Shown in pieces: positions 53,624 to 61,883 of a stretch of 64,000 nt of DNA. The position numbers were made by a program, and so were the translations under genes. Where the stretch lies: NCBI RefSeq assembly GCF_000993785.3, contig NZ_CP009922.3, positions 5,270,001-5,334,000 on the forward strand. The letters run 5' to 3'. Below the pieces are notes generated by a model. The model made no database searches, was not told the DNA's origin, and worked only from the letters and a program-made list of their open reading frames with translations. Within the stretch, counting starts at the first letter, position 1; every line of letters starts with the position of its first letter. This stretch comes from Streptomyces xiamenensis (GTDB lineage Bacteria; Actinomycetota; Actinomycetes; Streptomycetales; Streptomycetaceae).

Positions 53624-54052
53624 TCATGCCTCCCGCTCGGCGTCGATGGCGGCGATCAGAGCTTCGACCCGGGTGCGGATCTCGTCGCGGATGGGTCGGA
53701 CGGCCTCCACTCCCTGGCCGGCCGGGTCCTCCAGGGCCCAGTCCAGGTATGTCCTGCCGGGGAAGACGGGGCACGCGTCGCCGCATCCCATGGTGATGAC
53801 GTAGTCGGACGCCTTGACGGCCTCTGTCGTCAGGAGCTTCGGCAACTCGGTCGAGATGTCGATGCCGGCCTCGGCCATGGCCTCGACAGCGGCGGGATTG
53901 ACCTGGTCGGCGGGGAGGGAACCCGCCGAGCTGACCTCGACGCGGTCACCGGCCAGGTGGGTGAGAAAGCCGGCGGCCATCTGTGAGCGGCCGGCGTTGT
54001 GGACACAGACGAACAGCACGGAGGCGAGCGGTGCGGTCGGTTGGGGGGCCAT
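53624..54052 (-). CDS. arsC: Arsenate reductase, low-molecular-weight phosphatase family
   Basis: A 142-residue enzyme reducing arsenate to arsenite. The catalytic P-loop is FVCVHNAGRSQMA (Cys-x5-Arg). MGCGDACPVFPG followed by YLDWALEDPAGQG is the pattern of actinobacterial ArsC enzymes that use mycothiol/mycoredoxin. It is divergent from arsR across a 76-base region with an ArsR-type operator, so both are likely derepressed by arsenite. The start at 54052 is the only plausible ATG. Its product is then exported by the Acr3 pump encoded next door. Confidence 0.95.
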   Translation of the reverse strand: MAPQPTAPLASVLFVCVHNAGRSQMAAGFLTHLAGDRVEVSSAGSLPADQVNPAAVEAMAEAGIDISTELPKLLTTEAVKASDYVITMGCGDACPVFPGRTYLDWALEDPAGQGVEAVRPIRDEIRTRVEALIAAIDAEREA

Positions 54053-54074
54053 CGCTTGGTTCCTTCACTCCATG

Positions 54075-54158
54075 GATGAGATCAGCCGAGACTGGTGTCA
54101 GCGCGAGCTGATATGAAAGTATCAGTGCATGCTGACTTCAGTCGATGCTGATCTCATC
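54075..54158. promoter_or_regulatory. ArsR operator region between arsC and arsR
   Basis: CTGATA-N6-TATCAG (54108-54125) is a perfect interrupted palindrome ending three bases before the arsR ATG. An outer 12-base repeat pair, GATGAGATCAGC (54075-54086) and its exact complement (54147-54158, inside arsR), brackets it. The motif GCTGA/TCAGC recurs several more times. This fits cooperative binding by a small ArsR repressor covering both divergent promoters. Confidence 0.65.
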
Positions 54159-54443
54159 CGGGTGCTGGCCGACCCGCTGCGGCTCCAGATCGTGGGCTTG
54201 CTGGCGCACGAGACGCTGTGCACCACACACCTGGTGGAGGAGACCGGGGCGAAGCAGACGAATCTCTCCAACCATCTGCGCGTCCTGCGTGAGGCCGGCG
54301 TGGTGGAGACGGAGCCGTGCGGCCGTTTCACTTACTACAAGCTGCGCCCCGAGGTGCTGGAGAGCCTGGCCGGGCGGTTCACCGGCCTGGCCGCGACCGC
54401 GCGCGACACCGCAGAGCACCAGCGGAAGCGAGCCTGCCCGTGA
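54129..54443 (+). CDS. arsR: ArsR/SmtB-family arsenic-responsive repressor (first copy)
   Basis: A 104-residue winged-helix repressor: VDADLIRVLADPLRLQIVGL, then LLAHETLCTTHLVEETGAKQ, recognition helix TNLSNHLRVLREAGVVE and wing GRFTYYKLRPEV. The usual ELCVCDL arsenite site is reduced to TLCTTHL with one cysteine; a second cysteine is near the end (KRACP). The metal site is therefore different from the classical type and from the second copy at 55661. Its stop overlaps the acr3 GTG (GTGA), so the two are co-translated. Binding to the palindrome directly upstream is expected. Confidence 0.93.
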   Translation: MLTSVDADLIRVLADPLRLQIVGLLAHETLCTTHLVEETGAKQTNLSNHLRVLREAGVVETEPCGRFTYYKLRPEVLESLAGRFTGLAATARDTAEHQRKRACP

Positions 54444-55549
54444 CCACCACCCGAACACCGTCCACAACGGGCCCGGATGCGGACGAAGCCACCGGGATTG
54501 TCGCGAAGCTCTCGACCCTGGACCGCTTCCTGGCGGTGTGGATCCTCGCGGCCATGGCGGCGGGGCTCCTGCTGGGGCGGGTGGTGGATGGTCTGGACGA
54601 AGCGCTGGCCGGCCTGGAGGTCGGCGGGATCTCCCTGCCGATCGCCCTGGGCCTGCTGATCATGATGTACCCGGTGCTGGCGAAGGTCCGCTACGACCGC
54701 ACCAGCCTGGCCACCGTGACCGGCGACCGGCGACTCATGGCCCTGAGCCTGGCCGTCAACTGGCTGATCGGCCCTGCGGTGATGTTCGCCCTGGCGTGGA
54801 TCTTCCTGCCGGACCTGCCCGAGTACCGCACCGGGCTGATCATCGTCGGCCTCGCGCGCTGCATCGCCATGGTGATCATCTGGAACGACCTGGCCTGTGG
54901 TGACCGGGAAGCCGCCGCCGTGCTGGTGGCGCTGAACTCGGTCTTCCAGGTGGTCGCCTTCGGTCTGCTGGGCTGGTTCTACCTCGACCTCCTGCCCGGC
55001 TGGCTCGGCCTGGGCGAAGGCGAGCACCTCGACATCTCCGCAGGCGAGATCGCCCTGAACGTCCTGGTCTTCCTCGGCATCCCGTTGCTGGCCGGGTTCC
55101 TCACCCGCCGGATCGGGGAGCTACGCCTGGGCCGGGAACGCTACGAGACGAAGGTGCTGCCACGGATCGGACCGTGGGCGCTGTACGGTCTGCTGTTCAC
55201 CATCGTGCTGCTGTTCGCCCTCCAGGGCGACGCCATCACCTCCGAGCCGTGGGACGTGGCCCGGATCGCGCTGCCGCTGCTGGCGTACTTCGCCGTGATG
55301 TGGTTCGGGTCCTACGCCATGGGACGGGCGGCGGGTCTTCCTTACGACCGCACCGCCACCCTCGCCTTCACCGCCGCCGGCAACAACTTCGAACTCGCCA
55401 TCGCGGTGGCCATCGGCACCTTCGGCGTCACCTCGGGACAAGCCCTCGCCGGCGTCGTCGGCCCTCTCATCGAGGTCCCCGTCCTGGTGGCCCTGGTCTA
55501 CGTCTCCCTCGCCCTGCGCCGCCGTGCCGACCGGGAAACGACGGCCTGA
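54440..55549 (+). CDS. acr3: Arsenite efflux permease, ACR3 family
   Basis: A 369-residue membrane protein with ten helices. The family signature with the essential cysteine, GLARCIAMVIIWNDLACGD, is at about residues 140-158, and FTAAGNNFELAIAVAIGTFG near 315-334 is the conserved late-helix motif. It pumps arsenite out using the proton gradient. GTG 54440 overlaps the arsR stop codon. The N-terminal 30 residues are hydrophilic, as in other actinobacterial members. Confidence 0.95.
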   Translation: MTTTRTPSTTGPDADEATGIVAKLSTLDRFLAVWILAAMAAGLLLGRVVDGLDEALAGLEVGGISLPIALGLLIMMYPVLAKVRYDRTSLATVTGDRRLMALSLAVNWLIGPAVMFALAWIFLPDLPEYRTGLIIVGLARCIAMVIIWNDLACGDREAAAVLVALNSVFQVVAFGLLGWFYLDLLPGWLGLGEGEHLDISAGEIALNVLVFLGIPLLAGFLTRRIGELRLGRERYETKVLPRIGPWALYGLLFTIVLLFALQGDAITSEPWDVARIALPLLAYFAVMWFGSYAMGRAAGLPYDRTATLAFTAAGNNFELAIAVAIGTFGVTSGQALAGVVGPLIEVPVLVALVYVSLALRRRADRETTA

Positions 55550-55660
55550 GCAGCGGATCACCTCGCGTGACGAGAGCCCGTCGCATCCGAATGGGGGAGC
55601 GGCGGGCCCTTCGGCGCCGCTGCCTCGCCGCCTGCTGCCCGCCGGCCCGGGACGCTGGGG

Positions 55661-56035
55661 TCAGGTGGTGGTGCGGAGGTCGAGCATCGCGGACATCGCG
55701 GCCACGACCGAGGGGGCGACCCGGTAATACACCCAGGTGCCACGCCGATCGGAGGTCAGCAGGCCCGCCTCGCGCAGCTTCTTCAGGTGGTGACTGACCG
55801 TGGGCTGCGAGACGCCCACGTCCTGGATGTCACACACGCACGCCTCCCCGCCCGGATGAGAGGCCACGCGCGAGAACAGGCGCAGCCGCACCGGATCGGA
55901 CAGCGCCTTGAACATCACCGCCATGCGCTCGGCATCCCGCACCGACAGCTCCCCCGCCGTGATGGGCGGACAGCAAGGCACCGCGTTCTCCTCCGGCTCC
56001 AGTACCGGGAGCTCCACCCTCTTGGACTTCGACAT
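55661..56035 (-). CDS. ArsR/SmtB-family repressor (second copy)
   Basis: A 124-residue repressor with a longer N-terminal segment carrying a CC pair (NAVPCCPPITAGEL). The classical metal-binding helix GGEACVCDIQDVG, recognition helix VSQPTVSHHLKKLREAGLL and wing GTWVYYRVAP follow. It is divergent from arsO and converges with acr3. Two tandem ACAT-N6-ATGT boxes lie across and just upstream of its start codon, suggesting tight autoregulation. An upstream ATG at 56071 would add 12 residues but would be read through the operator boxes. Confidence 0.92.
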   Translation of the reverse strand: MSKSKRVELPVLEPEENAVPCCPPITAGELSVRDAERMAVMFKALSDPVRLRLFSRVASHPGGEACVCDIQDVGVSQPTVSHHLKKLREAGLLTSDRRGTWVYYRVAPSVVAAMSAMLDLRTTT

Positions 56036-56096
56036 ACGTCTATGTTGACATTCGTCGATGTGAAGGGGCAAGCTCGAAATATCGATGAACGTCGAT
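56032..56096. promoter_or_regulatory. Operator array between second arsR and arsO
   Basis: ACAT-ACGTCT-ATGT (56032-56045) and ACAT-TCGTCG-ATGT (56048-56061) are two inverted repeats spaced 16 bases apart. The first covers the start codon of the second arsR. A third, related inverted repeat ATCGA-N6-TCGAT lies at 56081-56096, toward arsO. Binding here would control both divergent genes. Confidence 0.65.
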
Positions 56097-56121
56097 TCAG
56101 AAAGCGTGAGGAGTGCTGATC

Positions 56122-57525
56122 ATGCCGGACACCGGTCTGCCCGTCGCCGTCATCGGCGCCGGCCCCATCGGGCTTGCCGCCGCCGCCCACCTTCTTGAGC
56201 GGGGCATCGAACCCCTGGTCCTCGAACGCGGACCCCGGGCCGGCGCGGCGGTGCACGCATGGGGCCACGTTCGCCTGTTCTCCACCTGGAGCGAGCTGAT
56301 CGACCCGGCCGCGGAGAAGCTGCTGGCGCCCACCGGCTGGTCCCGGCCCGAGGCGGGCGACTACCCCACCGGCGCGCAATGGGCCCAGGCGTATCTCCAG
56401 CCGCTGGCCGACGCCCTCGGCGAGCGCGTCCGCTACGGCGCCACCGTGACCGGTGTGGCCAGGGCCGGCCGCGACCGTGTGGTGGACTCCGGCCGCGACA
56501 TCCAGCCCTTCACCCTCCACCTCACCCTCGCCGACGGCACCGAGCAGCGCGTCACCGCCCGCGCCGTGATCGACGCCTCCGGCACCTGCACCACCCCCAA
56601 CCCGCTCGGCGCCGACGGCTACCCAGCCATCGGGGAGCGGGCCCTGGCCGCCGCCGGCCGCATCACCTACCGCGTCCCCGACCTCAACGACCCGGCCGAG
56701 CGACACCGCTTCGCCCGCAAGCACACCGCCGTCGTCGGTACCGGCGCCTCCGCCTTCACCGCCCTCGCCGGCCTGGCCGACCTCGCCAAGGACGAGGAGG
56801 GCACCGGCACCCACGCGGTATGGATCCTGCGCCGCGGCATCTCCGGCTCCACCTTCGGTGGCGGCACCGCCGACCAACTCCCCGCCCGGGGCGCCCTGGG
56901 CCTGGCCGCCAAAGCCGCCGTCGAACAGGGCCACGCCGACGCCGTCACCGGCTTCCGCACCATCGGCGTCGAACGCGAAAGCGACGACCGCCTCGTCCTG
57001 ATCGCCGAAGACGGCCGCCGCACCGAACCCGTCGACCACATCATCGTTCTCACCGGCCTGCGCCCCGACCTCACCTTCCTGTCGGAAGTCCGACTCGGCC
57101 TGGACGAACGCCTCTCCGCCCCCACCGCACTCGCTCCGCTGATCGACCCCAACGCCCACTCGTGCGGCACCGTCTACCCCCACGGCGTCAAGGAACTGAC
57201 CCACCCCGAGCATGATCTGTTCCTCACCGGCATGAAGTCCTACGGCCGCGCCCCCACCTTCCTTGCCATGACCGGCTACGAACAGGTCCGCTCCATCGCC
57301 GCCCACCTCGCCGGCGACACCGAAGCCGCACACCGCGTCGAACTCACCCTCCCCGAGAGCGGAGTCTGTGGCGGCTCCGGCCTCTATGACGTCCCCGACC
57401 CGGACCGGAGGGCCGGTGCGAGCGGCTGCTGCACCACCACCCAGCCGCAGCTCGTGCGCCTGGGGACAGCCGTCCCGACCGCCTCGGACGACCGGACACC
57501 GTCGGGCGGTTGCTGCGGCTCGTAG
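56122..57525 (+). CDS. arsO: ArsO-type flavin-dependent monooxygenase with Cys-rich tail
   Basis: A 467-residue FAD/NADPH oxidoreductase. The FAD motif LPVAVIGAGPIGLAAAAHL is at the start, with WGHVRLFSTWSELIDPAAEK next. An NADPH motif, HTAVVGTGASAFTALAGL, is in the middle, and VLTGLRPDLTFLSEVRLGLD comes later. This matches the ArsO family encoded in arsenic islands; its exact reaction is not settled. The C-terminal tail has ASGCCTTTQPQL and ends GGCCGS, two Cys pairs that could bind arsenite or pass electrons. GAGGAG eight bases before ATG 56122 fixes the start. It is divergent from the second arsR across the operator array. Confidence 0.85.
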   Translation: MPDTGLPVAVIGAGPIGLAAAAHLLERGIEPLVLERGPRAGAAVHAWGHVRLFSTWSELIDPAAEKLLAPTGWSRPEAGDYPTGAQWAQAYLQPLADALGERVRYGATVTGVARAGRDRVVDSGRDIQPFTLHLTLADGTEQRVTARAVIDASGTCTTPNPLGADGYPAIGERALAAAGRITYRVPDLNDPAERHRFARKHTAVVGTGASAFTALAGLADLAKDEEGTGTHAVWILRRGISGSTFGGGTADQLPARGALGLAAKAAVEQGHADAVTGFRTIGVERESDDRLVLIAEDGRRTEPVDHIIVLTGLRPDLTFLSEVRLGLDERLSAPTALAPLIDPNAHSCGTVYPHGVKELTHPEHDLFLTGMKSYGRAPTFLAMTGYEQVRSIAAHLAGDTEAAHRVELTLPESGVCGGSGLYDVPDPDRRAGASGCCTTTQPQLVRLGTAVPTASDDRTPSGGCCGS

Positions 57526-57693
57526 GCTCCACCCATCCGGCGCCGTCGGGCCGCGGTGGGAACACGGTCGCGGCCCACGTCGCCAGGAGTGCATCGCTCG
57601 CCGGGGCCGTCGTCAAGGGCTCGGGGAGATCCCGCGTGAGCAACCACGTGGACAACGGAAGTGATCTTGCCGGACCGGGCGACCGCGAGTCAT

Positions 57694-57739
57694 CCGGCTC
57701 GGCCGGCCATGCCGCCATGAGGCCGGCCGGTCGAGCCGG
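57694..57739 (-). terminator. Terminator after beta-helix protein gene
   Basis: CCGGCTCGGCCGGCC (57694-57708) pairs with 57721-57739 across a 12-base loop, with a small bulge. It lies just beyond the minus-strand stop at 57752. Confidence 0.55.
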
Positions 57740-57751
57740 TGGACGCGGTAC

Positions 57752-59788
57752 TCAGGACGCGTCGCGGTGTGACGCGGGGGGCCCGGCGTCGGCGATGATC
57801 TCGCGGGCCTCGGCGGGGATGTCGCCGGGGGTGAAGACGACGGTTCCCTCGACGGTGTTGCCGCGTTCGCCGGTGACCAGGCCGGTGATGGCCGGGTTGG
57901 TCGTGTAGTTCCCGGTCAGGGTCTGGTCGCCGGTGGTGTTGCCGTTCTGGTTGTTGGCGTGCGCCCACTGTCCCGCCGTGTTGAGGAAGACGTTGCGGGT
58001 GGCGGCGATGTACCGGGAGCCTTCGTCGAAGTACAGCCCGAGTTGGCCGCTGTTCTCGCAGAAGTTCCCCTCGATGCTGCTGCCGGGCATCGCGGACAGC
58101 GTGTAGACGCAGCCGGCGTCGAACAGGGTGTGGATCACGTCGCTGATGTGATTGCCCGCCACGCGGACCTCGGACAGGGTGGTGGGTGTGTCGTAGACCG
58201 GCTGGAAGTCGTAGAGCCCGCGGTTGAGGTATTCGGGGTTGCCGCCGGGGTCATTGGCGCCCCAGCCGAATCCGACACCGATGCCCGTGTAGGGCATGTC
58301 GGACACCTCATTGTGCTCAATGGTCAGCCGGGTCACGTAGCTGGCGAAGATCCCGTCGTGGTCGAGGTACTCCAGCGCGGTGGAGAAGACACGGTTGTGA
58401 CGGATGAGGATGTCGCTGTTGGTCATGCGTGCGTCGGAGGGGTGGTGGGCGTCGGGGCGCACTCCGCCGACCACGATGCCGCCGCCCGCGCCGGCGGTGA
58501 ACGTGTTGCCGATGACGGAGACATCCCGTGCCCCGAGGCCGACGCCGGTGGCGTGCGCGTTGGCGTCGTTGCCGATGCCCAGCCCGACCGAGCCGAGATT
58601 CACGAAGGTGTTGCTCTCGAAGAGGATGTCGTGCGCCGCCGACACCTGCACGGCGGCGGGCGCCTGCCCCCAGGTGTTGCGGGCTCCCTCGAAACCCCTG
58701 CACCCGGCCGCGCAGGAGGTGAACGCGTCGGCGGGCCGGTGCTCCTGGACACCGGTGAGGAACGTGCCGGTCTGCTGGTTGGCGTATCCGTCGGGCGAAC
58801 CGGGGTGCAGCCAGGTGGTACCGGTGAAGGTGAGCCCTTCGAAGGAGAGGTCGCGGGCGGGTTCGTCGTAGCTGCCGCCGACCTCCACCAGGGTTTCCAG
58901 GCGGGGCAGTTCGACCCGCGTGTTCGCCAGGTCCTGCCCGGCGAGCGGCTTGTAGTAGAGCGTCCCGCCCGTGGTGTCCAGGTACCACTCGCCGGGCTCG
59001 TCGAGGAACGCCTTGGAGTTCAGCAGCCAGAACGTCGGCGCGCGGAACGGCGACTGGATCGTGTCGTAGCCGTAGGTGTTGTTGTCCCACGCCGGCTGTC
59101 GCATGACGACCGTGGAGCCGGAGATGCTGTCCACCGGCGCGAAGCGATTGGTGAACGACAGCATCGCCTGGAGTTCGACGCGCCGCTGGTCGGGCAGGTC
59201 CGCGAGATAGCCGAGGTCCGGGTTGTCCAGGGTGAAGCCGGTGGCGTTGAGGCTGATGTCCGACGGGGCCAGAGCGGTGCGCGCACGCTGGGCGAGGGCA
59301 CCGTCGACGTACAGCTGACGGGTGTCGAAGCCCGTGCCGACCTCCGCCCGGTAGACACCGGTGGCGGGATCGTCCAGTTCCCAGCCGGTGACCGGCTCGG
59401 ACCCGCTCAGCACGGGCCGCGCTCCCTCGGCGGCCCGATACGCCACGGTGTGGCCGTCCCGTCCGGAGTCGGCGGCGTCGAACCGCAGCGGCTCACTGAG
59501 CCGGTACGTCCCGTCCAGGAGCGTGACGGTGACGTCGCCGTCGGCCCGGGCGGCGAGCTCCCGCGCCCGGTGCTGCGCCTCCGCCAGGGTCGCCAGCGGC
59601 TGTTCGGCGGTGCCGGGGCCGCCATCGGCGGCGTGCTGGGCGCCGGTGGGTGCGACGACGATGGTGTGGCCGGTGGGCGCGGCGTGTGCCGTGGGAACGG
59701 GCAGGGCGGTGAACACCGCGGTGGACAGGGCCGCGGCACACGCCGCGAGGGGTATCCGCAGGCGGGTCGAGAGCTGTGGTGGGGGCAC
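57752..59788 (-). CDS. Secreted right-handed parallel beta-helix protein (polysaccharide-degrading, GH141-like)
   Basis: A 678-residue exported protein. The signal peptide (LAACAAALSTAVFTALPVPT) ends at AHAAP. VVAPTGAQHAADGGPGTAEQ and PLATLAEAQHRARELA are the standard start of extracellular beta-helix glycosidases/lyases. The repeated coils are marked by ILFESNTFVNLGSVGLGIGN, VSVIGNTFTAGAGGGIVVGG, ILIRHNRVFSTALEYLDHDG and LTIEHNEVSDMPYTGIGVGF, and LDHDGIF resembles a catalytic turn. The full-length family is similar to GH141-type enzymes, but the substrate is not known. It is the last gene of a carbohydrate uptake operon, three bases after the enolase-family gene, so it likely releases the sugar that is imported. 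Confidence 0.8.
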   Translation of the reverse strand: MPPPQLSTRLRIPLAACAAALSTAVFTALPVPTAHAAPTGHTIVVAPTGAQHAADGGPGTAEQPLATLAEAQHRARELAARADGDVTVTLLDGTYRLSEPLRFDAADSGRDGHTVAYRAAEGARPVLSGSEPVTGWELDDPATGVYRAEVGTGFDTRQLYVDGALAQRARTALAPSDISLNATGFTLDNPDLGYLADLPDQRRVELQAMLSFTNRFAPVDSISGSTVVMRQPAWDNNTYGYDTIQSPFRAPTFWLLNSKAFLDEPGEWYLDTTGGTLYYKPLAGQDLANTRVELPRLETLVEVGGSYDEPARDLSFEGLTFTGTTWLHPGSPDGYANQQTGTFLTGVQEHRPADAFTSCAAGCRGFEGARNTWGQAPAAVQVSAAHDILFESNTFVNLGSVGLGIGNDANAHATGVGLGARDVSVIGNTFTAGAGGGIVVGGVRPDAHHPSDARMTNSDILIRHNRVFSTALEYLDHDGIFASYVTRLTIEHNEVSDMPYTGIGVGFGWGANDPGGNPEYLNRGLYDFQPVYDTPTTLSEVRVAGNHISDVIHTLFDAGCVYTLSAMPGSSIEGNFCENSGQLGLYFDEGSRYIAATRNVFLNTAGQWAHANNQNGNTTGDQTLTGNYTTNPAITGLVTGERGNTVEGTVVFTPGDIPAEAREIIADAGPPASHRDAS

Positions 59789-59791
59789 GGC

Positions 59792-61054
59792 TTACGTCCT
59801 TTCGTCGTGGCGGGGCGTCACCAGGAGGTCGAGATCCGGGTGGAGTGCGGGGCGCGGTTCCTGGACGACCGGAGCAGGGGGCGTGGACCGCGCGGGGTGC
59901 GGTGGCGGGTTGCCGGTCACCGGGAGCAGTCGCCGTCCGGCCTGCTCCGGTCTGATGTGCGGGGTGCCCGGCGCGGCGGTGTGCGGTGTGTGGCGGGCGG
60001 CGATCGTTTCCGCGTCGACGCGCAGACCGAGTCCCGGAGTGTCGCCGAGGACGAACGCGCCGTCCGCCACGTGCAGGTCGAGGGAGAGTCCGGCCGGGGG
60101 CTGAAGGTCCTGGAGCTCGCTGACCAGGTGATGGGGCATGGCCGTCGCGGCGTGCAGCAGCCCGATGGGGGTGTTGCCGATCGGGCTGACGGGGAGGTCG
60201 TGGGCGTGGGCCAGGGCTGCGACCCGCAGAAAGTGGGTCACCCCGTGGACCGCGGCGGTCTGGACGATGTCGAGCGCGCCCGCGGCGAGAAGTGGCCGGT
60301 ACTGTTCCAGACCCGTCAGGTTCTCCCCGCTCGCCACCGAGGCGCGGACTCCGCGCTGGACGGCGGCCAGGCCCTCGGCGTCCCAGCGCCGGACGGGCTC
60401 CTCGATCCAGATGAGGTCCAGGGTGCGTTCGATCTCGGCGACGTGCCGGACGGCCTGTTTTCGGGTCCAGGTCTCGTTCGCGTCGAGCATCAGGCCGGGC
60501 CGTACGCCGTGTGCGGCATCGCGCAGCACCTCCTGGACCAGGGTCAGACGCCGCCGGTCCCGGTCGGGGTCGAGGCCGCCCTTGATCTTGGCCGCCCGGA
60601 TGCCGTGCTCGGCGTACTCCTGGTAGACCGCGACCAGTTCGTCCTCGCTCAGCCCGATGTCGAGGCCGGAGGCGTAGGCGGGTACGGTCCGGTCGAGGCC
60701 GCCGAGCAGCCGCCACAGGGGTTCTCCGGCCGCTTGCGCCTTGATGTCCCACAAGGCGGTGTCGAGGGCGCCGATGGTTCCGAACCGGGCCCCGGCGTGC
60801 CCGGCTTTGAAGGTCTGCCGCAGCATGCGGTCGTAGAGCACGGTCACGCCGCGCGGGTCCTCACCTTCGATGGCCGCGAAGAGGACGTCCGCTTCCGCGT
60901 GTGATCCCAGGCCGACGCCGGTGATGCCCTCGTCCGTGTCCACGAGGATGATCGGGACGGGGACGACGCCGTCGGCGAAGACGCCGTTGGCGTCCCCGAC
61001 GGGACGGCCCCACCTGTGCACCGTCGTCAGGGTGCGATACCCGGTGATCCGCAT
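59792..61054 (-). CDS. Mandelate racemase/muconate lactonizing (enolase superfamily) enzyme, probable sugar-acid dehydratase
   Basis: A 420-residue enzyme. The N-terminal capping domain (residues 1-125) contains FGTIGALDTALWDIKAQAAG. The barrel contains the KxK base motif (RAAKIKGG), metal ligands Asp in PGLMLDANETW, Glu in IWIEEPVRRWD and Glu in VASGENLTGL, and PIGNTPIGLLH near the end. These suggest an acid-sugar dehydratase or epimerase. The last 65 residues are Pro/His/Arg-rich and not part of the normal fold, which usually stops near residue 360. The start is two bases before the permease stop. With a beta-helix enzyme and an importer, it points to use of an acidic oligosaccharide. Confidence 0.85.
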   Translation of the reverse strand: MRITGYRTLTTVHRWGRPVGDANGVFADGVVPVPIILVDTDEGITGVGLGSHAEADVLFAAIEGEDPRGVTVLYDRMLRQTFKAGHAGARFGTIGALDTALWDIKAQAAGEPLWRLLGGLDRTVPAYASGLDIGLSEDELVAVYQEYAEHGIRAAKIKGGLDPDRDRRRLTLVQEVLRDAAHGVRPGLMLDANETWTRKQAVRHVAEIERTLDLIWIEEPVRRWDAEGLAAVQRGVRASVASGENLTGLEQYRPLLAAGALDIVQTAAVHGVTHFLRVAALAHAHDLPVSPIGNTPIGLLHAATAMPHHLVSELQDLQPPAGLSLDLHVADGAFVLGDTPGLGLRVDAETIAARHTPHTAAPGTPHIRPEQAGRRLLPVTGNPPPHPARSTPPAPVVQEPRPALHPDLDLLVTPRHDERT

Positions 61055-61055
61055 G

Positions 61056-61883
61056 TCATCCCTTCGTGGAACCGGCGGTGACGCCGTCGGCGATCTGGCG
61101 CTGGAAGAAGACGTAGAGCACGAGCAGCGGAAGCGCGGCGATCAGCACCCCGGAGGCGAAGACGGGAATGTTGTCGGCGTACTGGCCGCGCAGTGAGGTG
61201 ACGCCGACCATCAGGGTGCGGTGTTCGGCGGAGGGCATCATCAGCAGGGCGATGAGCACGTCGTTCCAGCAGAACAGGGCGTTGAGGATGCCGACCGACA
61301 ACAGGGCCGGGCGCCCCATCGGCAGCATGACGCGCCGGTAGACGCCGTAGGGCGTGTTCCCGTCGATCCTGGCGGCGTCCACGATCTCGCGGGGAATGGT
61401 GGTGTAGTAGCTCGTCATCAAGAAGATCGTGAACGGGAGGAACTGGGCGACGTAGGCGAGGATCAGCCCGGTGTAGGTGTCCAGGAGCCGGGCGTCCGCC
61501 ATGATCCGCGCCAGGGGGACCATGATGACCTGGAAGGGCACGAACAGGGCCGCGAGGCAGCCCAGGAAGAGCACCCGTGAGGCCCGGAACCGCAGGTGGC
61601 TCAGGGCGAAGCCGGCCATCGAGCCGATGAGCAGGAGCACCACCACGGCGCAGGTCACGACGGCGAGGGAGTTGACGACGTACCGCCCCATGCCGGCGTT
61701 GGTCCACGCCGCGGCGACGTTGTCCAGGTTGGGGGACGGTGCGGGGGAGAACCGGTCGAGGACGTAGTCGTGCCGGGTCTTCATGGCGACGTTGCCCGTG
61801 AACAGCAGGGGGTAGATCGTCGCCAGGGCCAGGGCTGCCATGGGAAGGGCCACCAGCCATCTGCCCAGACGGGGGCCGCGCAT
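61056..61883 (-). CDS. Carbohydrate ABC transporter permease, MalG type
   Basis: A 275-residue inner-membrane protein with six helices (WLVALPMAALALATIYPLLF, VVTCAVVVLLLIGSMAGFAL and others). The EAA loop that contacts the ATPase is REIVDAARIDGNTPYGVYRR. It pairs with the permease encoded just upstream, whose stop codon its ATG overlaps by one base. No dedicated ATPase gene is seen in the operon, so it probably uses the shared MsiK-type ATPase common in streptomycetes. Confidence 0.92.
   Translation of the reverse strand: MRGPRLGRWLVALPMAALALATIYPLLFTGNVAMKTRHDYVLDRFSPAPSPNLDNVAAAWTNAGMGRYVVNSLAVVTCAVVVLLLIGSMAGFALSHLRFRASRVLFLGCLAALFVPFQVIMVPLARIMADARLLDTYTGLILAYVAQFLPFTIFLMTSYYTTIPREIVDAARIDGNTPYGVYRRVMLPMGRPALLSVGILNALFCWNDVLIALLMMPSAEHRTLMVGVTSLRGQYADNIPVFASGVLIAALPLLVLYVFFQRQIADGVTAGSTKG

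Noticed and set aside
53500..53627. A hidden NAD-binding GxGYVG loop of the dehydrogenase in another frame
   Set aside because: All three minus-strand frames upstream of GYDIDP were read by eye and none encodes the loop, so a simple frameshift does not explain the loss.
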